This document shows positions 48,901-57,820 of a DNA stretch of 64,000 nt, piece by piece; within the stretch, counting starts at the first letter, position 1, and each line of letters opens with the position of its first letter. The stretch comes from an uncultured Desulfovibrionaceae bacterium (GTDB taxonomy: Bacteria; Desulfobacterota; Desulfovibrionia; Desulfovibrionales; Desulfovibrionaceae). The stretch lies in contig CATJOY010000035.1 of assembly GCA_949741925.1 (NCBI GenBank), positions 18,815 to 82,814 of the forward strand, in the 5' to 3' direction. A program made the position numbers and the translations under genes. Below the pieces are notes generated by a model. It did not search any database. It was not told the DNA's origin and was given only the letters and a program-made list of their open reading frames with translations.

Positions 48901-51742
48901 GCGGCACTTCCATAGAGGCCACTTCCGTATAGCGCCGGGATTTGGCGTGACCGCGATCGGAGCGGACCCAGTATTCTTCAATCTTTTCGGCTATGGCCTT
49001 GATGGAGGCGAGAGATGCCGCCTTGCCTTCGGGGGTGACGGCCGCCACGCGCAGGCTGTAAGGGGCTCCCGCCTGGGCTTCGGCCTTTTGCGGCTCATAG
49101 CCCAGGAGAATACTGTTTTTGAACCAAGGGAAGGAAATATTCCGAACGACCCAGCGGCCGCCATCCTCGCGGACTCGGACGGTACTGACGATGGTGAGGG
49201 CATTGGCTTTTTCGGCGCTGGGCGCGGGAATAGCAAAGGAGCCTGTTCCTTTGGCGTCCAGGTGTCCGTTTTGAGTATTATATTCGGAGGATGCTTTGGA
49301 AGGCTGTCCCAGCGGGAAGGTAAAACCGCGCCAGGCAGGGGGAGTAAAGGAATAGGGTTGCAGCGTGGTACTGGCTTCCCACGGGGCGTCGGCTGCGGGC
49401 GCGCCGAAAAGATATTGGGCGTCAATGGCGACTCGGGCGTGAGTACCGCCTTGGATAGAGGGGGCGTCGGCGGTAAGGGCAACTTCCATACGCGGGGGTT
49501 GGAAATCCTCCACGGCAAAGGAGCACGAACCGAGAACGCGGGGCTGGCCGGGCACGGAGACGCTCATAACGTAGGAGCCCGTTGGAGCAGAGGGCACCAG
49601 GGCCAAATTGAAGGAGGCTCCGCCGTTTTCAGAAAGCATGGCGTTGCCCTGGCCTACAGTACGGCCCGTGGAGGAGATCACTTTCCAAGCCACCGGGAAT
49701 GGTTTGGGGGCGTGTAGCGCGGCGTCACGCAGTAATATTTTGAAATCCACGGTTTCCCCGGGGCGGAAGATGCCGCGCGGGGTAAAACAGAAGGCTTCAT
49801 AGCCTTGGGCGAGATAGTCGCGGCCGCCGGTATCAAAGGAATCATCAGCGCTCAAATCCTGGTCTAACTTGAGGTAGGCGATATCCGTGGTTTCGGCGCC
49901 GGCCGGGGTTTCCGGAGATGCCTCTGCGGGAGAAGTTTCCGTAGAAACCAGAATGATGGCAGGACGGAGCGGCCTCTCCCAGGCTTCCGGAGGGGCATAG
50001 TGCCACAATCCCTGGGAATCGGTTCTGCCTTCGGCCAGCAAGATGTTGTTACGGGAGAAAACCCGGACCCGGGCGTTTTTCAGGGCTTTGGTGGTGGCAA
50101 TAGAGTTGGCCCAGACGGTGATGCTTCTCGGCATGGTACGGGCCATGATGCCGATATCGGAAATGACCACGAGCTGTTCCACCCGGGCCGGGGCGTCGTA
50201 GATATCTTCGTAGTATTCGTACTCCCAGAAATATTCGTCTTTATCAAGAGCATCTGGTTCAACAGAGCGGATTGTAGCAGGATCGGAAGCATCCTTGACG
50301 CTCAGGAGAAAAACCCCCTTGGCCTTGCCTGCAAGTTGGGCGAGATCAAGGCTCGTATCGGCTTGACGGTTGCGTTCGCTGTGGATCTCCCCGGTCTTTT
50401 CCGAGAGTTTTCTGGAAAGATGCTTCTGGTAGCCATCAAAAAAACCCATAGCCATCAGCGGTATGTTGCTTTCGGGCACCTGCCAGAGCGTGGCTTGCAC
50501 CCGTTCTACGTTTATAGAGGAAAGCGGAACTCGCGTGGCCCGTTGAGACGAGAGTATAGTTCCTCCGGAATCCAGGGAGAGGCGCGGAGAAAAATCATCG
50601 AAAACAACAGTTGCCTTGAAGTCTTCGATCAGGGAGCCGACGAGACCTGTCATGCCCTTTTTAAAGATCAAGCTGACTCTGGGCCTGGCGGGAAAGTCGC
50701 CGTGGATGTCAAAACCGCCGGAACGCGCTTCCAGAAAGATTTTGGTTTCCGGCGTGATGCCGATATAGTGCAGGGCTTCATCAATGGTTACATCATTGTT
50801 GGTATCAACTGCGATGTAGCGGGACCAGGGCGGGGAATCGCTTTGGCGGGCCCGCACCGTTTTGATGGCGAACATGGAACTCAGTTCGCACGGGCGGGAG
50901 ATGCGGCCGTCCACAAGATCATTTTTTTCTCTGGCTGAAAGGGGCTGCGGCCCTACAGAGCAGGTAAAATCCGCCGGAAGCGAGAAAATGACCCGGCTAA
51001 GCTTTTCCGGCTTCATGGTCACAAGAAAGCGCCGGTTTTGCTGTGCAGCGGGTGCGTTGAGGGATATATCGCGGGTAAGCTCAAAGGGGAGGGCATCGCC
51101 TGAAGGGAGGCGGATTTGTAGGCTTTCCCGGAGTCTTTGCTCGTCAACAGGGCGCGAAAAGGAGAGCGCCACCGTAACCGAGCCGTCTTTGCCGTAGCGG
51201 ATCTGTTCGGCGGGAGACCAGGTAAAGGGGTAAGGGATATAGGGGGTAAAATTCTGTTGCCACGCTTCCCCATCGAGGCTGGCAACCCCGGGGCGGGCCT
51301 TTAGATCGATGGGCGTGGCCTGGGGGATAGGATCGTAAGGGGTATAGCTAAGGTTTCTTGCATCAAGCCATTTGCCTTCGCCCGGCAAAGGCGGGGTAAA
51401 AAGTATCGGGAACTCTTCGGGCGGGATGGCCTGGCCGAGGGGGGTGGTATCCGGGTCGATCATGGCTTTGGTGAAGGTGAACTGGAACGTGCCCCGGTAG
51501 CCGGCGTCACGGCTGTAGTGGGCGCTGGCCATGAGCGTGGGCCTCGAGGAGCCGGGCTTGGCTGCCGTTGTCTCTTGTTTTGCCGCGTGGGCAGGGGCTT
51601 GCCGGGCAGGTTCTTCCTGCTGCGGTCTTTCGGGGCGCTTGCCCATGGCCGAAGCCTCTTGGGAGGGGAGAGCCGGAAGAAGGAGTAGTAAGGCCAGAGA
51701 GAGGATGCTTACAGAGAGAGCGCGAGCGGTACAACAACGCAT
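45968..51742 (-). CDS. yfhM: Bacterial alpha-2-macroglobulin family protein
   Basis: 1924 residues, the largest gene here. Start: ATG at 51742 (GAAGGG 9 bases upstream), opening with a signal peptide whose core is SILSLALLLLLPALPS and likely cleavage near SQEASA, so periplasmic. MG-type beta domains follow, with RGIFRPGETVDFKILLRDAA as the typical MG region and the A2M segment PYGCLEQTIS near residue 1425, which contains the CLEQ thioester motif. Downstream alpha-helical toroid repeats follow, then YYLKPEAGFN-like beta domains. Family members trap proteases at the cell envelope; pairing with pbpC links them to repair of damaged wall (established for the pair). Confidence 0.93.
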   Translation of the reverse strand: MRCCTARALSVSILSLALLLLLPALPSQEASAMGKRPERPQQEEPARQAPAHAAKQETTAAKPGSSRPTLMASAHYSRDAGYRGTFQFTFTKAMIDPDTTPLGQAIPPEEFPILFTPPLPGEGKWLDARNLSYTPYDPIPQATPIDLKARPGVASLDGEAWQQNFTPYIPYPFTWSPAEQIRYGKDGSVTVALSFSRPVDEQRLRESLQIRLPSGDALPFELTRDISLNAPAAQQNRRFLVTMKPEKLSRVIFSLPADFTCSVGPQPLSAREKNDLVDGRISRPCELSSMFAIKTVRARQSDSPPWSRYIAVDTNNDVTIDEALHYIGITPETKIFLEARSGGFDIHGDFPARPRVSLIFKKGMTGLVGSLIEDFKATVVFDDFSPRLSLDSGGTILSSQRATRVPLSSINVERVQATLWQVPESNIPLMAMGFFDGYQKHLSRKLSEKTGEIHSERNRQADTSLDLAQLAGKAKGVFLLSVKDASDPATIRSVEPDALDKDEYFWEYEYYEDIYDAPARVEQLVVISDIGIMARTMPRSITVWANSIATTKALKNARVRVFSRNNILLAEGRTDSQGLWHYAPPEAWERPLRPAIILVSTETSPAEASPETPAGAETTDIAYLKLDQDLSADDSFDTGGRDYLAQGYEAFCFTPRGIFRPGETVDFKILLRDAALHAPKPFPVAWKVISSTGRTVGQGNAMLSENGGASFNLALVPSAPTGSYVMSVSVPGQPRVLGSCSFAVEDFQPPRMEVALTADAPSIQGGTHARVAIDAQYLFGAPAADAPWEASTTLQPYSFTPPAWRGFTFPLGQPSKASSEYNTQNGHLDAKGTGSFAIPAPSAEKANALTIVSTVRVREDGGRWVVRNISFPWFKNSILLGYEPQKAEAQAGAPYSLRVAAVTPEGKAASLASIKAIAEKIEEYWVRSDRGHAKSRRYTEVASMEVPLNKGLGVFTFTPESRGEYRVRLVDESTGAECSGAFSVWSGLAGPDEGGSPLVDRVMLSWDKPSYKANDTARLTIRTPFTGKLLLVLETDRELYRQIITITQSETTILVPILEAMAPNAYCSAWIIRPVAPGEPWGAHRAYGVVPLRVDQSEAKLQMSIAAPKEILPASNVEIQVNLKDAEGNPVKGEVALALVDEGLLSMTNFKTPDPFGFFTSQRGLASYAYDLYDALMPLTERRPITLKPGGGMGADGSLLSPLSRKLELLSISPGLISTDEQGRVAATLKLPEYSGKGRIMAVAATGTAVGHAQASLKVARSLTVEATTPRLVAPGDSFEVPVFVFASSPAPRQATLKVICEGPLSLEGPGEYPVRLDEHTPKVFIPLKLTAEAASGMGVLRLVADISSSDEENFEQRLEIPVRPPFPRLTRTGSGIVRGGETAEIAPGGGFFPGTEQIKLSFSASPTVGLLTALNYLGSYPYGCLEQTISTAWPYLAAPTLLKSLDPELAENSEYRQALDFAIRRVLSMQRFDGGFNTWPGTSLPYPWGSAYAAHFLTEAGDSGLVPQDSFRAALAWLRGYLSTPLPEKGTIEIRDALSTKAYICYVLALNNDAPLGWMHFLKEQGNLLSTSGKIFLAGAYAVATGKADALRELGVLPLPNERDYGRSMESQARNEALRLLMWAQTDPFAPETATLAARILEDGAKDRWYSTQENGMAVLALGRYTEKTSGRSKDFTATLFSLADGNHPIPLAEFSDKETPVFTNKDLLLAGPATESASLAPVRVALEGNGSSYYSWTNSGVPLKAAPAHYDGLNIARRWELDDGTVYDFDDFNPESPLKTDSQEIVIPHGSRVTVTLYLKPEAGFNSLVLADVLPGGFEIENPNLVPDENGGHAANNAGSKSAPPAAFAQPARISEWGDARIEMRDDRLLLFVDAMPAGASAFSYTIRAVTKGVFTLPPLSAEAMYDPAIQALTKAGKVKVE

Positions 51743-51773
51743 AGCTATACCCTTCGGTGGAGCGTTTAGAGTT

Positions 51774-52301
51774 TTATTTAAGGATAGGGTCGGCTGCTTC
51801 AGAAACACCACGTTCCTCAATACGGGCAAAATACGCAAGGTATGCGCGGTAGCATTTCCCGACGGCGCTGTCGGCAGGCAACACATCGAGAAGCGCTCCC
51901 AGGTTCGGGGGCTTGGGCAACCGCGGCGGGGGAAGGCGTTTTTTTACGGATGGTCTGGACGCGGCCAGGTTGGCGCGGCCGAGGCGGAGTTCTACCTGGA
52001 GTCGGGAGAAAAACGGCATATCCATGAACGCGTTGACCCGTTCAAGAATTTCACCGGTTTGCATGAACAGCTCCTGCACGGCCATGGAGTCTTCAGCGCC
52101 TATAAGCAGGCAATCTTTTGCGTGCCCCAGAGGGATGCCAAGAGGGCTGAGCTGTGGCCCCAGGACCATCTCCCAACATTGCCAGAGGTTGCCGAGACGC
52201 AGGTGCAGACCCCCATCGTGCTTGGCCATGAAAAGAGCGAGCGCCTGACCGGCGCTTTGCAGATTCAGACTGCGTTTGGAAACAGGTTCAACTCTGCCCA
52301 T
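51774..52301 (-). CDS. DUF721 (DciA-like) protein
   Basis: 175 residues from the ATG at 52301 (MGRVEPVSKRSLNLQSAGQA). The core WQCWEMVLGPQLSPLGIPLG, then CLLIGAEDSMAVQELFM, is the DUF721 pattern; this family includes DciA, which helps DnaB loading in bacteria lacking DnaC. The C-terminal part is rich in Pro, Leu and Arg. It lies 31 bases upstream of the alpha-2-macroglobulin gene and could share its transcript. The replication role is inferred from family only. Confidence 0.7.
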   Translation of the reverse strand: MGRVEPVSKRSLNLQSAGQALALFMAKHDGGLHLRLGNLWQCWEMVLGPQLSPLGIPLGHAKDCLLIGAEDSMAVQELFMQTGEILERVNAFMDMPFFSRLQVELRLGRANLAASRPSVKKRLPPPRLPKPPNLGALLDVLPADSAVGKCYRAYLAYFARIEERGVSEAADPILK

Positions 52302-52389
52302 GACGTTCTTAAAACATAGCCTCGTCGGCTTGGCAAGCATGCTTTTCGTTGCGCGGGGAGGTCTTGATGCGGAGGGGCTTGCGGAGCGT

Positions 52390-52770
52390 TCAGCGGCCGG
52401 GTTTATCAGTTTCGTTGAGGGCAATGCGCCGGGCAAGTTCATCCGCAAGAATCCTTGAGGAGATATGTCGGGCTGCTTCTATGGCTTCTGCACACTCCCG
52501 TGCGGCATCCGCGTCATCGTAGGCATCGGGAAAGAAGGTTATAAAACGCGGTTTCCTACCTGCCAGTATCCACTCCGGATTGACATTCCGCGAACGCATT
52601 AGAATAAGCAGCCATTCTGCCGGGATTTTGCCGCGTTTTTTCGCATCGGAAACCGACGGCTGACGGATTCCCAAAAATTGTGCAAGTTCGGCTTGGGTTC
52701 GCGTTCCAGCAATGGAATGAATACGTCTAATTTGCTCATCAAAACTGGAAAGGTCATCGTGTTGGCTCAT
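52390..52770 (-). CDS. Phage CI-type helix-turn-helix regulator
   Basis: 126 residues from the ATG at 52770 (AGGG 6 bases upstream). The HTH lies at about residues 17-60: RRIHSIAGTRTQAELAQFLG with recognition helix IRQPSVSDAKKRGKIPAEWL, then VNPEWILAGRKPRF, the pattern of CI-repressor HTH domains (Bac_CI_repr). There is no LexA-type peptidase domain, so it is only a DNA-binding module with a short acidic/helical tail. It is divergent from the small XRE gene at 52899 across 128 bases, a cI/cro-like layout. Target unknown. Confidence 0.82.
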   Translation of the reverse strand: MSQHDDLSSFDEQIRRIHSIAGTRTQAELAQFLGIRQPSVSDAKKRGKIPAEWLLILMRSRNVNPEWILAGRKPRFITFFPDAYDDADAARECAEAIEAARHISSRILADELARRIALNETDKPGR

Positions 52771-52898
52771 GAATATCCCTACCGGCGGTTTAGCTCCGGG
52801 AGTTATACAACCCCGGTCATTTTCCGAGTGTTTGTCGTAGTATAAGACTACATACACGTCAATAAAGGACGTTCTATTTTACGCCAAAAAGGTGTCGC

Positions 52899-53096
52899 AT
52901 GGTCACGAGCAACATCAGGCATATCATGGAGAGGAAGGGGATAGGGATACGTGCGTTGGCGGAGCGAGCCGGACTTTCAGACAAAACGATATTGCGGGCG
53001 CGTTCTTGTCATATTGTCGAGTGCCGCATCTACACCCTGCAGGCAATCGCACAAGCGTTAAATTGCCGCGTGAAAGACCTGTTTGAGGAACAGTAA
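52899..53096 (+). CDS. Small XRE-family HTH regulator
   Basis: 65 residues, almost entirely a Cro/CI-type HTH: IRHIMERKGIGIRALAERAG, then LSDKTILRARSCHIVECRIY and TLQAIAQALNCRVKDLFEEQ, the last being the typical XRE end. No clear Shine-Dalgarno (AAAAAGG some 8 bases before the ATG is weak). Divergent from the CI-type gene, it may form a two-repressor switch with it. No phage structural genes are next to it. Confidence 0.8.
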   Translation: MVTSNIRHIMERKGIGIRALAERAGLSDKTILRARSCHIVECRIYTLQAIAQALNCRVKDLFEEQ

Positions 53097-53436
53097 CCCC
53101 CTCGTTAGGCCGGCTTTCTTGGGAATCTGCTTCAGACCAGGGCTCCTCCGCCATAGGGGGGCCGGGCACTCTTGAGGCTTCGACGCCGACTCAAAGAAAG
53201 GCAGAAAATACCTGCGCTCCCAGTATGGCGAGTGTTCCGTTCGCATGGATATTTTATAGAATTATCTATAAAATAAACTGGTTACCTGATATAAAAGCGA
53301 CATCTTAGGAAATAGCTGTCTTTTTCTCCTCGGGGGGCCGGGGTCGTCTTGGCAACGGAAAGGGCCTTTCGGTGTCGGGGTGTCTGGCGGCGCTCTGGGG
53401 GAACGGACTGTAGCTATTTAGTCGTGTTGGTGTAGC
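53097..53436. other. Gap between the XRE gene and the flavoprotein
   Basis: 340 bases between convergent genes. There is an AT-rich patch at 53250-53300 (ATTTTATAGAATTATCTATAAAAT, a palindromic stretch; quoted in part as AGAATTATCTATAAAAT). No gene or strong terminator was identified. Confidence 0.35.
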
Positions 53437-54657
53437 TTACCGTTTTCGCAGAGCGTTGCGGCAGGCCTGTCCGGCAAGGCGTCCGCTGGCCCAGGCCCAG
53501 TGCAGGTTAAAGCCGCCGAGCTGCCCGGCAATATCCAAGGCTTCGCCGCAAAAGAAGAGGCCGGGCTTCGTCAGGCTTTCCAAGGTCCGGGGGTTGATTC
53601 CGGCGGTATCAATACCCCCGGCGCAGGCCTCGGCCCGAGCCAGCCCCTGGCTGCGCAGGGGGTAAACCGTATGCTCCTGGATTGCAGCGCAAAGGGCTTG
53701 GCGGTCGGCCCGGGAGAGTTCAGCAATGCGTTGAGCTGCTTTTTCGGCCAGCTCGAGAGGGATGAGCGCCCGGGCCAACCTTGCGGGGAGATACCGGCAG
53801 ATGAGTCCGCTAAAAGTGGCCTTTCCCGAGGTGGGGGCGTGCAGTAAGGCCGGCAGATCCATGCGGGGGAGAAAGTCGATACGCAGCCAATCGCCTTTCC
53901 GCCACCAGCAGGAGATTTGCAGCGCGGCCGGGCCGCTCAGCCCTTTGTGGGTGAACAGCAAGGGTTGCTCAAAGGCGGGGGATGCCGGAGCTGAGCAGCG
54001 AATGCGCACAGGCAGGCTGATGCCCGCTAGAGCCGGAAGCGGCGAGGTCTGCGGCAGCAACAGAGGGGTAAGCACAGGGCGGAGCGGCACGATACGGCAG
54101 CCCAGGGAACGGGCCAACAACAAACCGGAATCGTCGGCTCCGGAAGCCGGCCAGGCGGGGCTCCCCGTAGCCAGAACCAGGATCGTTGTATCGAATGAGG
54201 CTGTTTCGGTGATCACGCTAAACCCGTGATCGGAGGCTCTGATTTCTCTGGCCCTTTGGTGGGTGAGGAGGCGGCAGCCTTGGTTACGGCATCTTGCGGC
54301 CAGCATGTCGCGTAGGGCTACGGCGCTGTGACGGCAGAATATCTGACCATATTCCCGTTCTTCCACGGCGATGCCCGAGGCTTCCAGAAACGCGAGCAGA
54401 TCGCCGGGGGTATACCGTTGCAGGGCGGTGGAGGCGAACTTCGGGTTTTCTCCCACATAGTCGCGGCAGGAAACCGAGCGGTTGGTCACGTTAGCTTTGC
54501 CGCCTCCGGCCAGAAGAAGTTTCCTGCCGGGAGCGTCATTTTTTTCAAGTACAAGTATCCGGGGCGCCTCCCCCTTGCCGGCTGAAGCCGCCAGGGCGCA
54601 GAACAAACCGGAGGCCCCGGCCCCAAGGATGAGTATATCCGTTTCCTGACTATCCAC
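53437..54657 (-). CDS. YhiN/HI0933-family FAD-dependent oxidoreductase
   Basis: 406 residues. Begins with the dinucleotide-binding motif TDILILGAGASGLFCALAAS (residues 7-26), followed by the family-specific LLAGGGKANVTNRSVSCRDY. C-terminal FFCGEALDIAGQLGGFNLHW and WASGRLAGQACRNALRK complete the family signature (flavoprotein fold with the conserved GGFNLQ/H-WA motif). The HI0933-like family is widespread, but its reaction is not established. It stands alone, convergent with the XRE gene. Confidence 0.9.
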   Translation of the reverse strand: MDSQETDILILGAGASGLFCALAASAGKGEAPRILVLEKNDAPGRKLLLAGGGKANVTNRSVSCRDYVGENPKFASTALQRYTPGDLLAFLEASGIAVEEREYGQIFCRHSAVALRDMLAARCRNQGCRLLTHQRAREIRASDHGFSVITETASFDTTILVLATGSPAWPASGADDSGLLLARSLGCRIVPLRPVLTPLLLPQTSPLPALAGISLPVRIRCSAPASPAFEQPLLFTHKGLSGPAALQISCWWRKGDWLRIDFLPRMDLPALLHAPTSGKATFSGLICRYLPARLARALIPLELAEKAAQRIAELSRADRQALCAAIQEHTVYPLRSQGLARAEACAGGIDTAGINPRTLESLTKPGLFFCGEALDIAGQLGGFNLHWAWASGRLAGQACRNALRKR

Positions 54658-55346
54658 GACAAATATCCGCTTGCCGCCTCCCTTTGCGGCTTTTTATCGC
54701 CCTCGCGCCGAATCTGAAATTTCGTCACGCAAGGTCTTGGGCCACCCAGGGCCCGGGGGCATCGACCAGGGACTATTAGGTGAGATTACCGAGCATGGCC
54801 GCATGAAGACCAGGCGGCAAGCCGGTGTGTCGTATTGCAGCACGTTACAGAGAGTATCCATACTCCCTATCTTGGTATACAGCGGCCCTTGGGGCGTTAT
54901 GCAATCGACGGCCGTGGCTGAATCCGCAACGGTGGTTAGAACGCTTCCCCTGTCTGTATATTTCCTATGCCATGTTTGTTCGGCAGAGGCAAGATGTCGG
55001 AATATTCGCTCTTGAACACCTTTCAAAATATATATCCTTATAGAAAGGCGTTGCTCTGTCCTCTGCTTTTTCCCTCTTGCCTGCCAGGAGAAAATTTCGG
55101 CTTTTCTCAGGCGCGCTATGTTTTAGAACAGCTCTCGCACTATTTTTGGGCGCTTAGGGTAGCTTTGAGCGTGCTTGGGTGGTGTTTTTCCTTGACTCAG
55201 CGGATTTTCACACTATTTTGAAGAAACGTTACACGGCAGGGCCGGCTTTCGCGCGGCGAGTACCCCCCTCATCCTGGAGGCTATGGGTCGGACTGGAGGT
55301 TCCCCGTGCCCCCGGCGGCTTGCCTGCTTTGCTATTCGGAGTTCTT
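54658..55346. other. Gap between the flavoprotein and the M18 peptidase
   Basis: 689 bases with no gene I can support; the competing frames on both strands have no family resemblance. A 5-base GC stem followed by TTTTT at 54673-54695 is a minimal terminator-like hairpin on the plus strand. TTAGGTGAGATTA at 54776-54788 matches 1900-1912. A stretch at 55056-55105 weakly resembles the right half of the dispersed repeat. Confidence 0.35.
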
Positions 55347-56726
55347 ATGGAAAAACATGCCTTTGATCCCAAAAGCTGTTGGGATACTTTTACTCGGCCT
55401 AAGGATAGGGACGCCGCCTATGCGCTGGCCGACCGCTACATTGCTTTTATGAGCCGCTGCAAAACCGAGCGGGAAACCGTGGCTTATGCCCGGGAGCGCT
55501 TGCAGGCGGCCGGTTTTGCGGAGAAGGGCAAAGCCGGCAATATCTTCCGCACCTTGCAGGGAAAAACGCTGTTCGCCATGAGCAGGGGAAAAAAACTTAA
55601 AGCCGGGCTGCGCCTCATCGGGGCCCATGGCGATACCCCGCGCCTCGATTTTAAGCAGCATCCATTGCAGGAACAAGCCTGCATCGGGCAGGCCAAAACC
55701 CATTATTACGGCGGTATTCGCAAGTACCAGTGGTTAGCCCGTCCCCTGGCCATCCACGGCGTAGTCGTGCTGGAGAGTGGTAAAACCATTCCTGTGGTTA
55801 TCGGGGAAGATCCTTCAGACCCGGTTTTCACTATTGCGGATCTGCTGCCGCACCTGGCTGCTTCCCAGGCCGATACCCCCTTATCTAAGGCCTTTGAGGG
55901 CGAGAAACTCAACCTGATTTTGGGCCACAGGCCCCTTGAAGCCTCCAAAGCCAAGAACAAGGAGGCACCCAAGGAAAAAATTAAAGCCCAGATGCTTGAG
56001 CTTCTCCACCGGAAATACGGCATCTGTGAAGAAGACCTCTATTCCGCCGAACTCCAGGCCGTGCCCGCCGGACCGGCGCGTTACGTGGGGTTGGATTCAG
56101 CCATTATCGGGGCTTACGGCCACGACGATCGGGCTTGTGCCTTCAGTGCCCTGGAGGCTTTTCTCGAGGCCAAGTCGTCCGATCAGTACTGCTGCCTGAT
56201 GCTCTGGGATAAGGAGGAGATCGGATCCGAAGGCTCCACCGGCGCGAAATCCCGTTTCTTTGAATACTGCGTGCTTGATTACCTCAAGGCCCAGGAACCG
56301 AGCCTTGCATTTTCTGACCTGATGTTGGCAACCAGGGCCATTTCAGCCGATGTGCACGCCCCCGTAGACCCGGATTGGCAGGAACTGCACGAGAAGCTTA
56401 ACGCCGCTCTGATGGGTTACGGCCCCTGTTTCTGCAAGTTTACCGGGCATCGCGGCAAGTATGAGGCCAATGACGCGCATCCCGAATATGTGGCCTGGCT
56501 GCGCTCTATCCTTAATAAGGCCGGAATTCCCTGGCAGATGGCCGAGCTGGGCAAAGTGGACGGGGGAGGAGGCGGCACCGTGGCCATGCACCTTGCAGCC
56601 TACGGTATGAACATCATTGATTGTGGGCCGCCTGTGCTTTCCATGCACAGCCCCTTTGAACTGGTCAGCGTCATGGATTTGTACGCTACCAAACTGGCCT
56701 ACACGGAGTTTTATACGGCCAAATAG
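55347..56726 (+). CDS. M18-family aminopeptidase
   Basis: 459 residues from the ATG at 55347 (GGAG 5 bases upstream; the frame is open back to 55179 but without similarity). Dinuclear zinc aminopeptidase that removes N-terminal residues, usually acidic or hydrophobic ones. Landmarks: GAHGDTPRLDFKQHP (His94, Asp96), VGLDSAIIGAYGHDDRACAF, the catalytic Glu region MLWDKEEIGSEGSTGAKSRF, and the end MHSPFELVSVMDLYATKLAY with the metal-binding His. The length and order fit the cytosolic M18 type (ApeB/aspartyl aminopeptidase group). Followed by a hairpin terminator shared with the convergent hydrolase. Confidence 0.93.
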   Translation: MEKHAFDPKSCWDTFTRPKDRDAAYALADRYIAFMSRCKTERETVAYARERLQAAGFAEKGKAGNIFRTLQGKTLFAMSRGKKLKAGLRLIGAHGDTPRLDFKQHPLQEQACIGQAKTHYYGGIRKYQWLARPLAIHGVVVLESGKTIPVVIGEDPSDPVFTIADLLPHLAASQADTPLSKAFEGEKLNLILGHRPLEASKAKNKEAPKEKIKAQMLELLHRKYGICEEDLYSAELQAVPAGPARYVGLDSAIIGAYGHDDRACAFSALEAFLEAKSSDQYCCLMLWDKEEIGSEGSTGAKSRFFEYCVLDYLKAQEPSLAFSDLMLATRAISADVHAPVDPDWQELHEKLNAALMGYGPCFCKFTGHRGKYEANDAHPEYVAWLRSILNKAGIPWQMAELGKVDGGGGGTVAMHLAAYGMNIIDCGPPVLSMHSPFELVSVMDLYATKLAYTEFYTAK

Positions 56727-56753
56727 AGGCCAGCAGACGCAGGCTGTCGTATA

Positions 56754-56792
56754 GTCTCAGAGCCGGGAGTTCCCGGCTTCCGGTTCTGAGAC
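56754..56792. terminator. Bidirectional hairpin after the M18 peptidase gene
   Basis: Outer stem GTCTCAGA (56754-56761) / TCTGAGAC (56785-56792) enclosing GCCGGGA-GT-TCCCGGC-like inner stem. It lies between convergent genes; the T-rich tail is weak on either side, so efficiency is uncertain. Confidence 0.6.
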
Positions 56793-56834
56793 GGATTATT
56801 CTATTTCTTGGGGGAAAGGGAGGCGCAAGGTCCG

Positions 56835-57815
56835 TCAGCCTGCTAAGTTTTTCTCAAAAAAATCTACTACCGTGTTTTCCAGCCAGTAAGGCTGGCCGGA
56901 TGACCAGGGAAATCCCACGTGGCCGCCGGAATCCGGCATCATCAGGAAAAGAGCCGGGTTGGCTTGGGCTTCCTTTTCGGGGTAGCAGGACGGGCTCAGA
57001 AAGGGATCGTTCCGGGCGTTGATCAGCAAGGTCGGGGTCGTAATAGCGGAAAGATACGGCTTGCTGGAACTTTTCGTCCAGTACTCCTCAGCATTTTTGA
57101 AGCCGCCGAGGGGCGCGGTGTATCTATCGTCGAATTCCTTAAAATTTTTTATGGCGTTCAGGCCTTCCAATGAGAAGAGTTCAGGAAACCTGGCCTGTTT
57201 TTCTCGTATTTTTCGACGCAGTGAACGCATAAAATAGATCATGTATAGGCGGTTTTCCCCGGCCGCAAGGCGCCGGCTGCTCGAAGTCAGGTCGCAGGGC
57301 ACGGAGATGCCCGCTCCGGCGATGACTTCTGTGGGGATTTTCCCGGCCTTTTCCCCCAGATATTTGAGCACCTGGTTTCCCCCCATGCTGAAGCCAACCA
57401 GGGCAAGGCGGCGGTAGCCCGCCGTCAAAGCGTAATGGATCACGGTAGCCAGATCGCCGGTTTCTCCGCTGTGGTAGATGCGGGGAAGCCTGTTCATTTC
57501 ACCGCAGGAGCGGAAATTGCGGGCAATGACATCCCAGCCCCGCCGGAGCAGCGCCATGGCCATAGAGCGCATGTACACGCTTCGGGAATGCCCTTCCAGG
57601 CCATGAGAGAGAATGGCAGCTCTTCGGGACGGCCGTTCCCTGCCGCCGGAGGCGAAAAGCCGATCTATGCTGAAAAAATCTCCGTCTTCGAGTTCCAGGA
57701 ACTCTTTTTCAAAAGGCAGCCATGGCGGGCGACGCATGAACCGCGGGGCGATGGTCTGCGCATGGCCGCCTTTGAGAAAACGGGGCGGGACATAGTCTGC
57801 CTGGAGAAGGGGCAT
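56835..57815 (-). CDS. YheT-family alpha/beta hydrolase
   Basis: 326 residues. Starts with the family hallmark YVPPRFLKGGHAQTIAPRFM (ring-end of YheT/EMB8 hydrolases). The oxyanion motif is AAILSHGLEGHSRSVYMRSM, the nucleophile is Ser143 (ALVGFSMGGNQVLKYLG), and a late Asp (LLINARNDPFL) and His (PDSGGHVGFPW) complete a triad. Predicted soluble carboxylester hydrolase of unknown substrate. It starts 5 bases after the stop of the LarA-like gene, so the two are likely one transcript. Confidence 0.9.
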   Translation of the reverse strand: MPLLQADYVPPRFLKGGHAQTIAPRFMRRPPWLPFEKEFLELEDGDFFSIDRLFASGGRERPSRRAAILSHGLEGHSRSVYMRSMAMALLRRGWDVIARNFRSCGEMNRLPRIYHSGETGDLATVIHYALTAGYRRLALVGFSMGGNQVLKYLGEKAGKIPTEVIAGAGISVPCDLTSSSRRLAAGENRLYMIYFMRSLRRKIREKQARFPELFSLEGLNAIKNFKEFDDRYTAPLGGFKNAEEYWTKSSSKPYLSAITTPTLLINARNDPFLSPSCYPEKEAQANPALFLMMPDSGGHVGFPWSSGQPYWLENTVVDFFEKNLAG

Positions 57816-57820
57816 GCCCT

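Noticed and set aside
54694..55026. Minus-strand frame of 110 codons in the gap before the M18 peptidase
   Set aside because: No ribosome-binding site, no recognisable motif, and an equally long frame exists on the other strand.
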